A stretch of DNA of 64,000 nt, taken from contig NZ_PNHL01000006.1 of NCBI RefSeq assembly GCF_002871795.1, positions 62,001 to 126,000 of the forward strand. The letters run 5' to 3'. Of this stretch, positions 52,583-60,158 are shown one piece after another. The translations under genes and the position numbers were made by a program. The notes beneath the pieces are model-generated. The model did not search any database and was not told the origin of the DNA. It was given only the letters and a program-made list of their open reading frames with translations. This DNA comes from Brachybacterium sp. UMB0905. Its GTDB lineage: Bacteria > Actinomycetota > Actinomycetes > Actinomycetales > Dermabacteraceae. Each line of letters starts with the position of its first letter. Position 1 is the first letter of the stretch.

Positions 52583-53314
52583 TCGACGCCGCATGCCTCC
52601 GGACAGCGCCGCCTGCTGGCCGTGCTGCTGATCGCCCTCGCGCTGGGGGCGCTGGTCGTCGTGGGCTTCGGCGCCGCCGCAGATCGCGGCGAGGGGGTCC
52701 GGTACGTCGGCACCGGGGAGGGACCGACGTGGGAGGCTCCCGAGATCGAGGAGCCGTCCCTGCCGGAGCTCGCTCCCGAGCAGGAGCAGAGCAGCCCGCC
52801 GGCCCCTCAGCCGCGTCCGGGCGGTCGCGTGGCGCTGCGGGTTCTGCTGGGCCTGGGAGCACTCGCACTGGTGGCGCTCGCCATCTGGGTGTGGCTGCGA
52901 ATGCGGGCGCTGGCCGCCCCGGCGCCCGATGAGGCGGGGATGGCCGATGCCGACCTCGAACAGGACGCCCTGAGCACCCAGCAGGCTCGCAGCGCTCTGG
53001 AGGAGGCGCGCGAACGGCTCTCCGCGGTGGTGGATGCGCATGATGCCGTGATCGCGGCGTGGCTGGCCCTGGAGCGGGCGATCGCCGCAGCCGGGGTACG
53101 GCGCCGCCCCTCCCAGACCACGCTCGAGTTCGTGGTGGCGGTGCTCGCGGCGGTCGAGCTGGAGCGCGCGGCGCTGCAGGAGATCGCCCACCTGTACCGT
53201 CGGGCGCTGTTCGATCCGGCGCCGCTGACCGAGCCGGACCGACGCCGGGCGCTGCAGCTGCTGGAGACGCTGCTGGGGCAGCTGGATGATGTGGCGGAGA
53301 GGAGTGCGCGATGA
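52571..53314 (+). CDS. DUF4129 membrane protein of a MoxR locus
   Basis: Predicted 247 aa. Two membrane helices (LLAVLLIALALGALVVVGFGAAA near residue 15 and VLLGLGALALVALAIWVWL near residue 95) enclose an acidic, Pro/Glu-rich external loop. The cytosolic part has the DUF4129 core: AWLALERAIAAAGV, RPSQTTLEFV and IAHLYRRALF. DUF4129 proteins are standard partners of MoxR-type ATPases, often fused to transglutaminase domains; none is fused here. It overlaps the next gene by 4 nt (ATGA). Confidence 0.86.
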   Translation: MKRSSTPHASGQRRLLAVLLIALALGALVVVGFGAAADRGEGVRYVGTGEGPTWEAPEIEEPSLPELAPEQEQSSPPAPQPRPGGRVALRVLLGLGALALVALAIWVWLRMRALAAPAPDEAGMADADLEQDALSTQQARSALEEARERLSAVVDAHDAVIAAWLALERAIAAAGVRRRPSQTTLEFVVAVLAAVELERAALQEIAHLYRRALFDPAPLTEPDRRRALQLLETLLGQLDDVAERSAR

Positions 53315-53820
53315 CATCGACACCCCGCAGCCTGCGCGCCCTGAGTCTGCGTCTGCTGATCTGCGCGGCGGTCATCGCGCTGGCCGCCGCGGTGGGCCGC
53401 ATGGTGGGGCTGCTGTTCCCCCTGCCGTATCTGGTCACGTTCGCGGTGCTCGCAGCGGTCCTGTGGTGGCTCTTCTCCCGCGGCTCCGCAGCGTCGGACA
53501 GCCTCGACTTCCCCGCCTATGACCTGGACGGCGACTATGCCCTGCCGCATGGCCAGGATCAGCGGGTGCGCCGCCTGGAGGATCTGGTCCACGGCGCCCT
53601 GCCCGGGCGGCGCATGACACAGCGAGGGCTGGCGATGACGCTGGGGCGGATCGCCGCGCAGCGCCCGGCCGATGCCCCGCCGCTCAGCCCGGACCTCACC
53701 GCCTGGATCGACTCCGCCGCCAACGCCGATGCCCAGCAGCATCCCGTGCGGCCCGTGGACCGCCGTACCCTGCACCGTTATCTCAGAGAGCTCGCCGCCG
53801 GCGAGGAAGGGGACCGATGA
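53311..53820 (+). CDS. Membrane protein of the MoxR locus, unknown
   Basis: Predicted 169 aa. Two adjacent hydrophobic segments (LLICAAVIALAAAVGRMVGLLF and YLVTFAVLAAVLWWLFSR) are followed by a soluble domain of about 105 residues with DQRVRRLEDLVHGALPGRRMTQRGLAMTLGRIA. Overlaps of 4 nt at both ends couple it to the DUF4129 gene and moxR. Proteins of this plan are found at this position in actinobacterial MoxR operons, but I know no assigned function. Confidence 0.75.
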   Translation: MTSTPRSLRALSLRLLICAAVIALAAAVGRMVGLLFPLPYLVTFAVLAAVLWWLFSRGSAASDSLDFPAYDLDGDYALPHGQDQRVRRLEDLVHGALPGRRMTQRGLAMTLGRIAAQRPADAPPLSPDLTAWIDSAANADAQQHPVRPVDRRTLHRYLRELAAGEEGDR

Positions 53821-54854
53821 CCGAGCCGATGTATGAGCCCGATGACCCGGCGGACGGCCAGCGGACCGCCGACGCCCCCGCCACGCTGAGCGTCGAGGCG
53901 GCGGGCGAGGCCGCGACCGCCGTGCTGGATGCGGTGGAGACCGCGGTGGTGGGCAAGCGGGAGGCCCTCGAGCTGTTGCTCACCGGCGTGCTCGCCGGCG
54001 GGCATGTGCTGTTGGAGGATCTGCCGGGCCTGGGCAAGACCTTGGCCGCCCGTTCCTTCGCGCAGGCGCTCGGGCTGCCGTTCACCCGCGCCCAGTTCAC
54101 TCCGGATCTGCTGCCCGCGGATCTCACCGGTGCGGAGGTGTTCGACCAGCGCAGCGGTGAGTTCGTGTTCCGGCCCGGCCCGGTGTTCACCGGTCTGCTG
54201 CTGGCCGATGAGATCAACCGCACCCCGCCGAAGACGCAGTCCGCGCTGCTGGAGGCGATGCAGGAGCGGCAGGTGTCGGTCGAAGGCACCACCCGGCCTC
54301 TCCCCCGCCCCTTCCATGTGCTCGCCACCGCCAACCCGATCGAGCATGAGGGCACCTACCCGCTGCCCGAGGCGCAGCTGGACCGCTTCCTGCTGCGGCT
54401 GTCCTTCGGCTACCCCACCGCGGAGCAGGAGTGGGATGTGGTGGCGCGGCGCATCGGCCGTCGCCGCGAGGAGCAGAGCGTCACCCAGGTGCTGGACGGC
54501 GCGGGGCTGCTGGCGGTGCAGGCCGCGGTGGAGACGGTGCATGTAGAGGACAGCGTCGGCCATTACGCCGTTCAGCTGGTGGCCGCGACGCGCGAGCATC
54601 AGCATGCGCTCGTCGGCGCGTCTCCGCGCGGGACTCTCGCGCTGATCACCTGCGCGCGGGCGCTCGCGCTGATCCGCGGCCGCTCCTACGTGGTGCCGGA
54701 GGACATCAAGGCCCTCGCGCACCCGGCGCTGGACCATCGCGTAACGGTCAAGCCGGAGCTGTGGCTGCAGAACATCACCGGCCACGGCGTGGTGGAGGCC
54801 GTGCTGGGGCAGGTTCCCGTGCCGGCCGCGGTCGAGCCGCCCGCCACGTCATAA
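53817..54854 (+). CDS. MoxR-family AAA+ ATPase
   Basis: Predicted 345 aa. Walker A is DLPGLGKT at residues 68-75 and Walker B LLADEINR with Asp131-Glu132; the MoxR-specific strings FTPDLLPADLTG, PPKTQSALLEAMQERQVSVEG, ATANPIEHEGTYPLPEAQLDRFL and SPRGTLALI are all present. These ATPases act as chaperone-like partners of DUF58/VWA proteins in assembly or maturation of envelope or metal-containing complexes. It overlaps the upstream gene by 4 nt and precedes the DUF58 gene by 30 nt, the usual order. Confidence 0.95.
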   Translation: MTEPMYEPDDPADGQRTADAPATLSVEAAGEAATAVLDAVETAVVGKREALELLLTGVLAGGHVLLEDLPGLGKTLAARSFAQALGLPFTRAQFTPDLLPADLTGAEVFDQRSGEFVFRPGPVFTGLLLADEINRTPPKTQSALLEAMQERQVSVEGTTRPLPRPFHVLATANPIEHEGTYPLPEAQLDRFLLRLSFGYPTAEQEWDVVARRIGRRREEQSVTQVLDGAGLLAVQAAVETVHVEDSVGHYAVQLVAATREHQHALVGASPRGTLALITCARALALIRGRSYVVPEDIKALAHPALDHRVTVKPELWLQNITGHGVVEAVLGQVPVPAAVEPPATS

Positions 54855-54884
54855 GGCGGGGACGGATCTGAGGCGGGATACGAC

Positions 54885-56195
54885 GTGATGATGCTCGGAC
54901 CGACGCCGGCGCTGCGCCGGGCTGCGGTAGCCGGTGGCGTGGCGCTGCTGCTCGCGGTGCTGCTGGGCCGCGAGCAGCTGGTGCTGGTAGGGCTGCCGCT
55001 CGTGCTGTGGGCGGTGCTCGCGCTCGCGCTGCGGTTTGCGCGCGGGCAGGACACGGCGCTGGCAGCACCTCGGCTGCGGGTGAGCAGCCAGGACCTCGAG
55101 GAGGGCGCCACCGCTGCCCTCACGGTCCCCGGCCCCCGGGGCATGCTGACCGCGGCAACGATCCCGCCGCCCCCGCAGGCGGACCTGGCGCCGCGGCGCG
55201 GAGCTCTCGCCGGAGAGGGCAACCTGCCGCTGCGGCTCACAGCGCGCCGCTGGGGCCGCATCCGGGTGGGTCCCACCCATGTGCTCATCGCCGATCCCTT
55301 CGGGGCCTTCCGGGCGCAGCAGCAGCTGCAGGAGCTGGAGGTGCGGGTGGTGCCGACCTCCGTCGTGCTCGACGCCCCGGCGGTGGTGCCGACGCCGCTG
55401 GGCATCAGCGGGGTGCATCTGTCCCGTCGGCGCGGAGACGGGACCGCGCTCGCGGAGGTGCGTCCGTTCCGTTCCGGGGACCGGCTGCATCGCATCAACT
55501 GGCCGGTGACCAGCCGCACCGGCACTCTGCACACCAATGCGACGTTCACCGAGCAGGACACCGATGTCCTCATCGTCACCGACACCACGCTGGACATCGC
55601 CCCGGCGCCCTGGGCCGCGGGGGATGCGCCGACGAGCCTGGATATGACGATCCGGGCCACCACGGCGATCGCCCGCCACTATCTGACGCTGGGCGACCGG
55701 GTGGCGCTGACGGATCTGGGGCACCTGATCGGGCCGGTGCCGGTGGGCTCCGGTCCGCGGCAGCTGCGGGTGCTGACCTCGGCGCTCGCCCAGGCGGGGC
55801 GTGCGGATGGTCTGCTGCGGCGGGTCAACCGCATCCGGTCGGTGCGCCCGGGAACGCTCGTGGTGGTGTGCTCCCCGCTGCTGGGTGAGGAGGTCATCGC
55901 CCAGATCGGCCGACTGGTGGCTTTCGGCGGGGATGTGATCGTGGTGGACACCCTGCCGCCGAGCATCGGGGAGGTGGGGGTGCTGCGCGGCCGACCCGTC
56001 CAGGCGGAGGGCGTGGACCCGCTGCGCTGCTGGCCGGAGGCGTGGGCGCTGCGGCGCCTGCTGCGGCAGGGCACGATCGCGGAGCTGCGTCAGGCGGGGG
56101 TGCCGGTCACCGCCTGGGAGGGGCCGAGCTCTCTGGCGCCCATCCTCACGTCCCTGTCCGCCGCCCGCACCGCTCCGCGCCGCAGGAGGTCCTGA
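54885..56195 (+). CDS. DUF58 domain protein, MoxR partner
   Basis: Predicted 436 aa from GTG 54885; ATG codons at 54888 and 54891 follow at once and either could be used. Two helices at the N-terminus (AAVAGGVALLLAVLLG, LVLVGLPLVLWAVLALALRF) anchor a large soluble domain. The DUF58 signature EVRPFRSGDRLHRINWPVTSRTGTLHTN is complete, followed by a VWA-like region (VLIVTDTTLDIA) in which the MIDAS motif looks degenerate. It works with the preceding MoxR ATPase. The stop shares one base with the next start (TGATG). Confidence 0.92.
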   Translation: MMMLGPTPALRRAAVAGGVALLLAVLLGREQLVLVGLPLVLWAVLALALRFARGQDTALAAPRLRVSSQDLEEGATAALTVPGPRGMLTAATIPPPPQADLAPRRGALAGEGNLPLRLTARRWGRIRVGPTHVLIADPFGAFRAQQQLQELEVRVVPTSVVLDAPAVVPTPLGISGVHLSRRRGDGTALAEVRPFRSGDRLHRINWPVTSRTGTLHTNATFTEQDTDVLIVTDTTLDIAPAPWAAGDAPTSLDMTIRATTAIARHYLTLGDRVALTDLGHLIGPVPVGSGPRQLRVLTSALAQAGRADGLLRRVNRIRSVRPGTLVVVCSPLLGEEVIAQIGRLVAFGGDVIVVDTLPPSIGEVGVLRGRPVQAEGVDPLRCWPEAWALRRLLRQGTIAELRQAGVPVTAWEGPSSLAPILTSLSAARTAPRRRRS

Positions 56196-56755
56196 TGCCG
56201 CGCCCGCCGAGGTTCATCGATGCGACCGCTGAACAGCTACTGCAGCTGCGGGTGGTCTCCTCCCACCAGTGGCTGCTGCGGCTGATCGGCGCAGCGGCCG
56301 CTCTCGCGGCGCTGACGCTCGCGCTGTCCGGGCAGTTCTCCGCGAACCTGGGGGCCCTGATGGTGTCCGGGCTGGTGGTGATCGGGGTGCTGGCGCAGAT
56401 GCGCTGGCCGGATACGGAGCTGGGGCTGCTGGGTCCGCTCGCGATCGTGCTCGCGGTGATGGCGCGCCCGCAGCTGCCGCTGTGGCTGGCTGCCGCGGTG
56501 GGTCTGCTGCTGCTGGTGGCGCATATGTCCTTCGCCGCGGCCGCGATGTTCCCGGTGCACGGGGTGCTGAACCGTTCCGGATGGTCGCTGCTGCTGCGCG
56601 CCGCCGGAGCGGCGATCGGCCTTGCCGTGCTGGGCAGCGCCCTGGTCACCGCGGCGATGGGCGTCGTGCTGGGGCCGTGGGCGATGCTTCCCGCGGTGCT
56701 CGCAGCGCTCGCGCTGTTGGTCGCGATGCTGCCGCGCGCCCCGCTGGACGGCTGA
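56195..56755 (+). CDS. Integral membrane protein ending the MoxR operon
   Basis: Predicted 186 aa from the ATG that shares a base with the DUF58 stop; GGAGG lies 8 nt upstream. About six hydrophobic helices cover the chain (LIGAAAALAALTLALSG, LGALMVSGLVVIGVLAQM, LGLLGPLAIVLAVMA, LWLAAAVGLLLLVAHMSFAA, LLRAAGAAIGLAVLGSALVT, MLPAVLAALALLVAML). No charged motifs suggest transport or catalysis. Its coupling implies a role in the MoxR-DUF58 membrane complex. Function unknown. Confidence 0.75.
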   Translation: MPRPPRFIDATAEQLLQLRVVSSHQWLLRLIGAAAALAALTLALSGQFSANLGALMVSGLVVIGVLAQMRWPDTELGLLGPLAIVLAVMARPQLPLWLAAAVGLLLLVAHMSFAAAAMFPVHGVLNRSGWSLLLRAAGAAIGLAVLGSALVTAAMGVVLGPWAMLPAVLAALALLVAMLPRAPLDG

Positions 56756-56791
56756 GAGCCGGGCTGAGCCCGCGCCGCTACCGTGGGGCCC

Positions 56792-57499
56792 ATGTGGCAG
56801 ATGATGGAGCTCCTGTACGGGCACAAGAAGCGGATGGTGTCACGCGAGGACGCCCTGCCGGGGCGCGACGCGTACCCGTACCCGCTGCTGCGGGAGCACC
56901 TGGTGCTGGGCACCGACATGCTGGGCCCGGATGCCCCGGAGGATCCGGCGCCCTGGCCGGATGGCAGCGAGGAGCTGATCCTGGCCGGCGGCTGCTTCTG
57001 GGGCATCGAACGGATCGCCTGGCAGGTGGAGGGGGTGCACACCACGTCGGCAGGCTATGCAGGCGGCTGGACCCCGCACCCCACCTATGACGAAGTGTTC
57101 TCTGCCCTGACCGGGCATGCGGAGGCGGTGCGGGTGATCTACACCGGCGGCGAGTCGGTGCTGCGGGCGCTGCTCGAGCAGTTCTGGCAGCAGCATGACC
57201 CCACCACCCTGCATCGGCAGGGCAACGATGTGGGCACCGAATATCGCTCAGCCGTGTACTGGACCTCCCCCGCGCAGGGCGAGGTGGTGCGCGAGAGCGC
57301 CCGCCTCTACCAGGCGGCGCTGGATGCCGCCGGTCGCGGCACCATCACCACCGAGCTCTCGCCGCTCGCCGAGGCGGGCTGCGGCGTCTACTACACCGCC
57401 GAGGCGGAGCATCAGCAGTTCCTGGCCCGCAACCCAGGCGCCTACTGCAATCACGGCTTCAACGGGGTGGCGTGCTCGCTGGGCTCAGGGGCGGGCTGA
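56792..57499 (+). CDS. msrA: Peptide-methionine (S)-S-oxide reductase
   Basis: Predicted 235 aa from ATG 56792, 7 nt after TACCGT (56779-56784), so probably leaderless; GTG 56783 in frame lies within that promoter. MsrA reduces methionine S-sulphoxide in proteins. The catalytic motif GGCFWGIE places the nucleophile at Cys68. Other signatures are TSAGYAGGWTPHPTYDEV, FWQQHDPTTLHRQGNDVGTEYRSAVYW and AEAEHQQFLARNP; recycling Cys are probably in YCNHGFNGVAC at the C-terminus. The about 60 N-terminal residues exceed the minimal enzyme and match the longer E. coli-like form. Confidence 0.96.
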   Translation: MWQMMELLYGHKKRMVSREDALPGRDAYPYPLLREHLVLGTDMLGPDAPEDPAPWPDGSEELILAGGCFWGIERIAWQVEGVHTTSAGYAGGWTPHPTYDEVFSALTGHAEAVRVIYTGGESVLRALLEQFWQQHDPTTLHRQGNDVGTEYRSAVYWTSPAQGEVVRESARLYQAALDAAGRGTITTELSPLAEAGCGVYYTAEAEHQQFLARNPGAYCNHGFNGVACSLGSGAG

Positions 57500-57573
57500 G
57501 GCGAGCCTGAGATTGTGGATAACTCGCCTGATGTCTGTTCGCGTGCGGCGCGTGGATCGGACAGACTGGAGCC

Positions 57574-58734
57574 ATGAGCACCACTGCGCAGCCCCCTGTG
57601 CCCGCCCCCTCCGCTCCCGCTGTGAGCGTCCTCGCCCGCGCCGATGAAGGCCCCTGGGCCCGCTACCGCATCGTCGCGCTCGTGGATCTGGGCGGCGGTG
57701 AGCTGCTCGCTGCTTTCGATGGTCGCGAGACCGGCTTGGATGTCCCGGATCCGACGGGCCTGGTGCAGCGCCGTTCCCTCGATGGTGGCCGCAGCTGGGG
57801 AGACTTCGAGACCCTGCGCGATGCGGACCGAGAGGGTCGCCAGTGGTACTGCGATCCGGCGTTCCTGCGGGATCCGCGCACGGGCCGCCTGGCGATGTTC
57901 CACACCCACGCCAAGGACCACGGGGTGTGGAATGCGGTGGCCGGCACCGATGACGATGACCGCGATGTGCTGGGTTCAGCGGTGGGGCTGTCCGATGACG
58001 GCGGGCGCACCTGGGACTTCCGCTCGGTGACGGCGGTGGCGAATCCGCCGGAGCTGCTGCGCACCGCCTTCCCCACCTCTGGCTCGTCGATCGTGCTGCG
58101 GCATGGCCCGCATGCGGGGCGCTGGCTGCAGCCCTACGCCGGCTGGTTCTGGAAGGACGGGCAGGTGGGCGATGAGCAGGTGGTGCGCTCCTATGTCCTG
58201 TTCTCCGATGATCAGGGCGAGACCTGGCAGCGGGGCGAACCGGTGGGCGAGGACATGGACGAGACCACGATCGTGGAACTCTCCGACGGTGCGGTCCTGC
58301 TGAACTCCCGCGACCATCATCGGCGTGGCTACCGCCGCTTGGCGGTCTCTCGGGACGGCGGTCAGAGCTGGGAGGACCGCGGGATCGATGAGACCTTCGT
58401 CGATCCGGGGAACAATGCGCAGCTCGCGCGGCGCTTCCCGGATGCGGACTCGGCGGACCCACGCGCTCGCGAGCTGCTGTTCTCCAATGCCCGCGACCGC
58501 GCTGAGCGTCGCCGCGGCACCCTGTCCCATTCGGCCGATGACGGGGCGACCTGGCAGGACGTCCTCGTGTTCGAGCCGGGGGCGCTGGACTACTCGGTGG
58601 TGCAGGGACTCGAGGACGGCGCAGTGGGCGTGCTGTGGGAGGTCGAGTCCCGCGAGATCCGTTTCACCCGGATGGAGGCCGCGGACCTCGACGCGGCGAT
58701 CACCACCGGCAAGCCCGTGGTGATCAGCGCCTGA
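57574..58734 (+). CDS. Exo-alpha-sialidase-like protein (BNR repeats), no signal peptide
   Basis: Predicted 386 aa. Five Asp-box repeats (SxDxGxTW type) are visible: RSLDGGRSWGD, LSDDGGRTWDF, FSDDQGETWQR, VSRDGGQSWED and HSADDGATWQD, indicating a six-bladed sialidase propeller. Arginines in ARYRIVAL, LNSRDHHRRGYR and LFSNARDRAERR could form the triad that binds the sialic acid carboxylate, and the GALDYSVVQGL segment offers the catalytic Tyr. No secretion signal, anchor or lectin domain is seen, so it should be cytosolic, unlike most bacterial sialidases. CAGACT lies 6 nt before the ATG. The next gene follows after 5 nt. Confidence 0.85.
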   Translation: MSTTAQPPVPAPSAPAVSVLARADEGPWARYRIVALVDLGGGELLAAFDGRETGLDVPDPTGLVQRRSLDGGRSWGDFETLRDADREGRQWYCDPAFLRDPRTGRLAMFHTHAKDHGVWNAVAGTDDDDRDVLGSAVGLSDDGGRTWDFRSVTAVANPPELLRTAFPTSGSSIVLRHGPHAGRWLQPYAGWFWKDGQVGDEQVVRSYVLFSDDQGETWQRGEPVGEDMDETTIVELSDGAVLLNSRDHHRRGYRRLAVSRDGGQSWEDRGIDETFVDPGNNAQLARRFPDADSADPRARELLFSNARDRAERRRGTLSHSADDGATWQDVLVFEPGALDYSVVQGLEDGAVGVLWEVESREIRFTRMEAADLDAAITTGKPVVISA

Positions 58735-58739
58735 CGCGC

Positions 58740-60158
58740 ATGACCGCTTCTGTTCAGGGGGCGACCGCCCGCCGTTGGGTGCCCCGGCTGCTGGCGCTGC
58801 TCGGCACCCTCGCGTACGGGCTGCTGGGCACCCAGCAGCTGCGCCTGCTCATCGCCCAGTCCTGGGATCTGGGGATCTTCACGCAGCTGCTGCGCGCCTA
58901 CGGGGAGCTGCGCGCCCCCATCGTCCCGATCAAGGGCGATGAGGTGAACCTACTGGGCGATCACTTCCACCCCCTGCTGGCGCTGCTCGCACCGGTGTGG
59001 TGGATCTGGCCGGATCCCGCGGCGCTGCTGTGGACCCAGGCGCTGCTGCTGGGCATCTCGGCGATTCCGCTGACCCGGGTGGCGATCGACCGCCTGGGCC
59101 CCTGGCCGGGAGCAGTCGCCGGGGCGGCGTACGTGTTCTCCTTCGGGCTGCAGTCCGCGGCTGCGGTCCAGTTCCATGAGATCGCGCTGGCGGTGCCGCT
59201 GCTGGCGTTCGCGCTCACGGCGCTGCTGCGCGATCAGGCGCGCGCCGCCGCGCTGTGGGCCGCTCCCCTGGTACTGGTCAAGGAGGATCTGGGACTCACG
59301 GTCGCGCTGCTCGGCGGGATCATCGCCCTACGCTACCGCTCCGATATCCCGCGCCGCCGCCTGGGGCTGGGACTCGTGGCCTGGGGCATAGTGTGGTTCG
59401 TGCTGGCAACCTTCGTGATCCTGCCGGCGCTGAACACGGGTGGGCAGTACGACTACACCGATAATCTCGGCTCACCGCTCGCGGTGCTGTGGCCGCTGCA
59501 GAAATGGGTCACAGCAGGAATGCTGCTGCTGGCGGCGGGAGTGATCGGCGCTCGCTCTCCGCTGATCTGGCTGATGGCCCCCACCCTAGCGTGGCGCTTC
59601 ACCGGGACGGTGGAGTTCTACTGGGACTGGTACTGGCATTACAACGCGGTGCTCATGCCGATCGCGCTGGCCGCGCTGCTGGATGCGCTCGGTGATCGCC
59701 GTGACGGCCGGGCAGCAGCCTGGCTGCGCACCGATGCGCCGCGTCCCCCGCGCGCCGTGCGGGTCATCGCGCTGGTGCTCGCGGCTGGGGTGACGCTCGC
59801 GCTCGGTCCGCGGATGCCGGTGGCCGATGTGGTGCGCCCGGACCGCTGGGAGCCGACGTGGCGGGCCGCACCGGCAGCGGGCGCGCTCGCGGCCGTGCCC
59901 GATGGGACGGTGCTCGCGGTGGACATCACGCTCATGGCCCAGGCGGTCCCGGACCATGACGTGCAGTGGGTGCACGGCCCCAATCAGCGCCGCCCGGACT
60001 GCCTGCTGCTGGACCACTACGCCTTCTCCTGGGGCGGCAAGCCGCCGAGCTCCCCCGTGCAGTGGGCATCCGAACGCTGGAGCACTCCCTACGAGACGGT
60101 CTACTCCGAGGGCGGGTTCGCGGTCGTGTGCCTGCCGGGCGTCACCGTGAAGAGCTAG
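58740..60158 (+). CDS. DUF2079 multi-pass membrane protein
   Basis: Predicted 472 aa from ATG 58740, 5 nt after the sialidase stop; the frame is open upstream. It has about 10 helices and the DUF2079 opening: SWDLGIFTQLLRAYGELR, then a GDEVNLLGDHFHPLLALLAPVWWIWPDP block, in which Asp and His residues face outside. These proteins are related in fold to GT-C glycosyltransferases, though activity is unproven. FQFHEIAL-like AVQFHEIALAVPLLAFAL and VKEDLG are also family features. The C-terminal 110 residues form a soluble domain. The stop codon overlaps the convergent hydrolase stop at CTAG. Confidence 0.88.
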   Translation: MTASVQGATARRWVPRLLALLGTLAYGLLGTQQLRLLIAQSWDLGIFTQLLRAYGELRAPIVPIKGDEVNLLGDHFHPLLALLAPVWWIWPDPAALLWTQALLLGISAIPLTRVAIDRLGPWPGAVAGAAYVFSFGLQSAAAVQFHEIALAVPLLAFALTALLRDQARAAALWAAPLVLVKEDLGLTVALLGGIIALRYRSDIPRRRLGLGLVAWGIVWFVLATFVILPALNTGGQYDYTDNLGSPLAVLWPLQKWVTAGMLLLAAGVIGARSPLIWLMAPTLAWRFTGTVEFYWDWYWHYNAVLMPIALAALLDALGDRRDGRAAAWLRTDAPRPPRAVRVIALVLAAGVTLALGPRMPVADVVRPDRWEPTWRAAPAAGALAAVPDGTVLAVDITLMAQAVPDHDVQWVHGPNQRRPDCLLLDHYAFSWGGKPPSSPVQWASERWSTPYETVYSEGGFAVVCLPGVTVKS

